The translations under genes were made by a program, and so were the position numbers. From Sipunculus nudus (lineage: Eukaryota > Annelida > Sipuncula > Golfingiida > Sipunculidae), in contig CM049313.1 in NCBI GenBank assembly GCA_026874595.1, forward strand, positions 28,022,008 through 28,086,007: a DNA stretch of 64,000 nucleotides, given 5' to 3'. Below the pieces are notes generated by a model. That model was not told where the DNA came from and made no database searches. It saw only the letters and a list, made by a program, of their open reading frames with translations. Positions within the stretch are counted from its first letter, which is position 1; every line of letters begins with the position of its first letter. This document shows positions 58,901 to 64,000 of the stretch, piece after piece.

Positions 58901-60520
58901 GTTATACTTTCCGACTTTTAGGACGTCCAACAAAACGTTCTCGGTATGTGTCAAATCCGTTGTATATAGCGCAGTAAAAATCTGTATTTTCACCTGTTTT
59001 AGATTGTGCACCATAACGTATATATAACAGTATATCTATATTTTAAATAACTTTGTGTATATTTGAAAATTACATTCACAGACCCGACTAATTTGCAATG
59101 TTTAGGATACGTACATTTTACGTGCAGAACAACGTCGCAAATGTAACCATATGCACAACATGTGAAACGTTATGTGTAACATTTTGCAGACGTCTCTTCG
59201 ACATTGCCTAAAATGTTATACTTCCGGGTATTGCAGACGTTCACCGTAACGTTCCCAAAATGTTTCTTGACCGTTGTATACAGCGTCGTAAAAATCCGTA
59301 TTTTCATCAACTTTACAATGTGCACCGTATCGTATATTAAACCGTATATTAATGTTTGAAGTAATGTTGAGTATATTTGTAATTTAAACATATTGAACCG
59401 ACTAATTTGCAATGCTTAGGATACGTTAATTTTACGTGCCAAAACAACGTCGCAAATGTAACCACACGCACAACATGTATAACGTTATGTGTTATATTTT
59501 GCAAACGTCTCTATAACATTTCCTAATATGTTACACTTTCCGACTTTTAGGACGTCCAATAAAACGTTCTCAGCATGTGTCAAATACGTTGTATACAGCG
59601 CAGTAGAAATCTGTATTTTCACCTGTTTTAGATTGTGCACCATAACGTATATATAACAGTATGTCTATATTTTAAATAACTTTGTGTATATTTGAAAATT
59701 ACATTCACAGATCCGACTAATTTGCAATGTTTAGGATACGTACATTTTACGTGCAAAACAACGTCGCAAATGTAACCATATGCACAACATGTGAAACGTT
59801 ATGTGCAACAATTTGCAGACGTCTCTTCGACATTGCCTTAAATGTTATACTTCCGGGTATTGCAGACGTTCACCATAACGTTCCCAACATGTTTCTTGAC
59901 CGTTGTATACAGCGTCGTAAAAATCTGTATTTTCATCAGCTTTATATTGTCCACCGTATCGTATATAAAACCATATATTAATGTTTGAAATAACGTTGCG
60001 TATATTTGTAACTTAAACATATTGGACCGAAACTTTGCAATGTTTACGATACGTCCATATAACGTGCCGAAAAACGTCGCAAACCTAACCGCATGCACAA
60101 CATAAAAAACTTTTAATGCAACGTTTCTAAAACGCCCGTTTGCCGTTGCCAATAATATTTTACTTTGGAGTAGTTAGGACGTTAAGTATAACGTTCGCAC
60201 CATGTTTTACAAATGTTTTTAAACAATATTGCAGAATAAGGAACCTGATCGAAATTCAGAACGTGCCCATTAACGTGTACATAACGTTTGATGTACGTTA
60301 CATAATAACAATACAATGCGTTTTAACCAAAGGCGTTTTGGAAGTACAGGACAACGTTCTTTAAATGTAAATACAAGGTTATATTAAAACGTTACATAAA
60401 GTACCTTGGACGGACGTTCCTGTATTTCAATATGACGTAAACTTGACGTTGCCTGCACGTTTCTAAATAATGTTATGACCTGTAACTTTCCACGAACGTT
60501 AGGTTTACGTACTGTGTTTG
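55936..60520. repeat. ACGTT-rich satellite, ~629-bp dimer of two ~315-bp monomers
   Basis: Two related monomer types alternate. Type 1 carries CCGACTTTTAGGACGTCC and CATGTGTCAAATACGTTG; type 2 carries CTTCCGGGTATTGCAGACGT and ATTGAACCGACTAATTTGC. The latter recurs at about 56,877, 57,507, 58,136, 58,763 and 59,393, a 626-630-bp period. Both share GATTGTGCACC-like and AACGTCGCAAATGTAACC segments. Outer copies (55,980-56,300 and 60,000-60,520) are diverged. The array is dense in ACGT and AACGTT motifs. Confidence 0.93.
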
Positions 60521-60525
60521 CAGGG

Positions 60526-63500
60526 TTATGAGCTCAATAGCTCCGAGGATATAGGTAACACAGACTCTAATTTCAGGTTTCCAAGGTGATTTCCCTAGGA
60601 CCTCCCTGGGTGTACAGTTAAGAGGTTTTAGGTCTTATGGTTACGATTTGTGCCCTGTTAACAGATGACCGCTTCATTTGGTCTCAAAAATAGGAAAAAC
60701 ATGCGCGACCAGTCTGCAGGAACTGATGAAACACTCCATGATCAATATGCATGCAAAGGATCAAGGCGACCAAGGCATCAGTTATTCAGATACTGGAGCT
60801 TTTGTATCAAATCATCAATTATTCTGGGGGCTTCTTATGAACTCCATAGCTCCGAGGATATAGGTAACACAGACTCTAATTTCAGGTTTCCAAGGTGATT
60901 TCCCTAGGAACTCCCTGGGTGTACAGTTAAAAGATTCTAGGACTAATGGTTACGATTTGTGCCCTGTTAACAGATGACCGCTTTATTTGGTCTCAAAAAT
61001 AGGAAAAACATGCGCGACCAGTCGGCAGGAACTGATGAAAAACTCCATGATCAATATGCATGCAAAGAATCAAGGCGAGCAAGGCATCAGTTATTCAGAT
61101 ACTGGAGCTTTTGTATCAAATCATCAATTATTCTGGGGGCTTCTTATGAGCTCCATAGCTCCGAGGATATAGGTAACACAGACTTTAATTTCAGGTTTCC
61201 AAGGTGATTTCCCTAGGACCTCCCTGGGTGTACAGTTAAAAGATTCTAGGTCTAATGGTTACTATTTGTGCCCTGTTAACAGATGACCGCTTCATTTGGT
61301 CTCAAAAATAGGAAAAACATGCGCGACCAGTCTGCAGGAACTGATGAAACACTCCATGATCAATATGCATGCAAAGAATCAAGGTGACCAAGGCATCAGT
61401 TATTCAGATACTGGAGCTTTTGTATCAAATCATCAATTATTCTGGGGGCTTCTTATGAGCTCCATAGCTCCGAAGATATAGGTAACACAGACTCTAATTT
61501 CAGGGTTACAAGGTGATTTCCCTAGGACCTCCCTGGGTGTACAGTTAAAAGATTCTAGGTTTAATGGTTACGATTTGTGCCTTGTTAACAGATGACCGCT
61601 TCATTTGGTCTCAAAAATAGGAAAAACATGCGCGACCAGTCTGCAGGAACTGATGAAACACTCCATGATCAATATGCATGCAAAGAATCAAGGCGACCAA
61701 GGCATCAGTTATTCAGATACTGGAGCTTTTGTATCAAATCATCAATTATTCTGGGGGCTTCTTATAAGCTCCATAGCTCCAAGGATATAGGTAACACAGA
61801 CTCTAATTTCAGGTTTCCAAGGTGATTTCCCTAGGACCTCCCTGGGTGTACAGTTAAAAGATTCTAGGTCTAATGGTTACGATTTGTGCCCTGTTAACAG
61901 ATGACCGCTTCATTTGGTCTCAAAAATAGGAAAAACATGCGCGACCAGTCTGCAGGAACTGATTAAAAACTCCATGATCAATATGCATGCAAAGAACCAA
62001 GGCGACCAAGGCATCAGTTATTCAGATACTGGAGCTTTTGTATCAAATCATCAATTATTCTGGGGGCGGCTTATGAGCTCAATAGCTCCGAGGATATAGG
62101 TAACACAGACTCTAATTTCAGGTTTCCAAGGTGATTTCCCTAGGACCTCCCTGGGTGTACAGTTAAAAGATTCTAGGTCTAATGGTTACGATTTGTGCCC
62201 TGTTAACAGATGACCGCTTCATTTGGTCTCAAAAATAGGAAAAACATGCGCGACCAATCTGGAGGAACTGATGAAACACTCCATGATCAATATGCATGCA
62301 AAGAATCAAGGTGACCAAGGCATCAGTTATTCAGATACTGGAGCTTTTGTATCAAATCATCAATTATTCTGGGGGCTTCTTATGAGCTCCATAGCTCCGA
62401 AGATATAGGTAACACTGACTCTAATTTCAGGGTTCCAAGGTGATTTCCCTAGGACCTCCCTGGGTGTACAGTTAAAAGATTCTAGGTCTAATGGTTACGA
62501 TTTGTGCCCTGTTAACAGATGACCGCTTCATTTGGTCTCAAAAATAGGAAAAACATGCGCGACCAGTCTGCAGGAACTGATGAAACACTCCATGATCAAT
62601 ATGCATGCAAAGAATAAAGGCGACCAAGGCATGGGTTATTCAGATACTGGAGCTTTTGTATCAAATCATCAATTATTCTGGGGGCTTCTTATAAGCTCCA
62701 TAGCTCCAAGGATATAGGTAACACAGACTCTAATTTCAGGTTTCCAAGGTGATTTCCCTAGGACCTCCCTGGGTGTACAGTTAAAAGATTCTAGGTCTAA
62801 TGGTCACGATTTGTGCCCTGTTAACAGATGACCGCTTCATTTGGTCTCAAAAATAGGAAAAACATGCGCGACCAGTCTGGAGGAACTGATTAAAAACTCC
62901 ATGATCAATATGCATGCAAAGAACCAAGGCGACCAAGGCATCAGTTATTCAGATACTGGAGCTTTTGTATCAAATCATCAATTATTCTGGGGGCGGCTTA
63001 TGAGCTCCATAGCTCCGAGGATATAGGTAACACAGACTCTAATTTCAGGTTTCCAAGGTGATTTCCCTAGGACCTCCCTGGGTGTACAGTTAAAAGATTC
63101 TAGGTCTAATGGTTACGATTTGTGCCCTGTTAACAGATGACCGCTTCATTTGGTCTCAAAAATAGGAAAAACATGCGCGACCAGTCTGCAGGAACTGATG
63201 AAACACTCCATGATCAATATGCATGCAAAGAATCAAGGTGACCAAGGCATCAGTTATTCAGATACTGGAGCTTTTGTATCAAATCATCAATTATTCTGGG
63301 GGCTTCTTATGAGCTCCATAGCTCCGAGGATATAGGTAACACCGACTCTAATTTCAGGGTTCCAAGGTGATTTCCCTAGGACCTCCCTGGGTGTACAGTT
63401 AAGAGGTTCTAGGTCTAATGGTTACGATTTGTGCCCTGTTAATAGATGACCGCTTCATTTGGTCTCAAAAATAGGAAAAACATGCGCGACCAGTCTGCAG

Positions 63501-64000
63501 GAACTGATGAAACACTCCATGATCAATATGCAAGCAAAGAAACAAGGCGACCAAGGCATCAGTTATTCAGATACTGGAGCTTTTGTATCAAATCATCAAT
63601 TATTCTGGGGGCTTCTTATGAGCTCCATAGCTCCGAGGATATAGGTAACACAGACTTTAATTTCAGGTTTCCAAGGTGATTTCCCTAGGACCTCCCTGGG
63701 TGTACAGTTAAGAGGTTCTAGGTCTAATGGTTATGATTTGTGCCCTGTTAACAGATGACCGCTTCATTTGGTCTCAAAAATAGGAAAAACATGCGCGACC
63801 AGTCTGCAGGAACTGATGAAACACTCCATGATCAATATGCATGCAAAGAAACAAGGCGACCAAGGCATCAGTTATTCAGATACTGGAGCTTTTGTATCAA
63901 ATCATCAATTATTCTGGGGGCTTCTTATGAGCTCAATAGCTCCGAGGATATAGGTAACACAGACTCTAATTTCAGGTTTCCAAGGTGATTTCCCTAGGAC
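60526..64000 (+). repeat. 309-bp satellite array, running off the window
   Basis: Eleven full monomers with an exact 309-bp step: the GGTCTCAAAAATAGGAAAAA segment starts at 60,679, 60,988, 61,297 and so on to 63,769. Variants repeat every third monomer (61,296 with 62,223; 61,605 with 62,532; 61,914 with 62,841), giving a 927-bp trimer. Because 309 is divisible by three, the same 77-codon and 61-codon frames recur in every copy. I treat them as non-coding. The first monomer is cut at about 60,526. Confidence 0.97.

Noticed and set aside
60665-63988. 77- and 61-codon frames in every 309-bp monomer as a gene family
   Set aside because: Two overlapping frames are equally open, which is explained by near-identity of copies and a length divisible by three; no family resemblance. 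Kept only as a point in the finding on this array.

Overview
The window is eukaryotic nuclear DNA, most likely from a marine invertebrate and plausibly a mollusc. Evidence: AT-rich, intron-split genes with GT..AG borders; CR1/Jockey- and L2-like LINE remains; a tRNA-derived SINE; hAT-like non-autonomous elements; repeats ending in GTCCGTCCGTC runs; and four unrelated satellite families, one carrying a GGGTTAGGG core. I see no bacterial genes, rRNA, tRNA or CRISPR array. The species assignment is inference.

Layout. 1-6,320: satellite of 74-79 bp monomers in higher-order repeats. 6.3-12.7 kb: non-coding DNA with dispersed repeats and a 1.2-kb element bounded by 27-bp inverted repeats. 12,746-21,737: a 9.0-kb non-autonomous transposon (element A) with CCCTTAC termini, a TT target duplication and 11-bp-phased subterminal repeats; it carries nested repeats and a broken LINE. 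21.7-28.7 kb: non-coding, with a hAT-like element (24,074-25,779) holding a SINE. 29,092-47,908: an 18.8-kb transposon (element B) with CCCTTACAGAAA termini and a GA target duplication, inserted into one monomer of a ~338-bp satellite. 47.9-64 kb: three satellite arrays in a row (~338 bp, ~629-bp dimer, 309 bp), the last running off the window.

The main find is element B. Between its termini it carries two divergently transcribed multi-exon genes with open reading frames and matching splice phases. On the minus strand is a CACTA/EnSpm (tnp2-like) transposase, 955 codons in the full model, with a tandem in-frame exon duplication. On the plus strand is a 391-residue protein with an N-terminal Tudor/SH3-like segment, a coiled coil and a C-terminal BEN-like DNA-binding domain. 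Inside each terminus lies a block of TGCTT motifs spaced about 11 bp, one helical turn. Element A has similar termini and target duplication size but a different 11-bp motif. My reading is that the transposase cuts at the shared termini and that a BEN protein binds the element-specific subterminal array, much as TNPA does for plant En/Spm. The structure is visible in the sequence; the binding model is inference.
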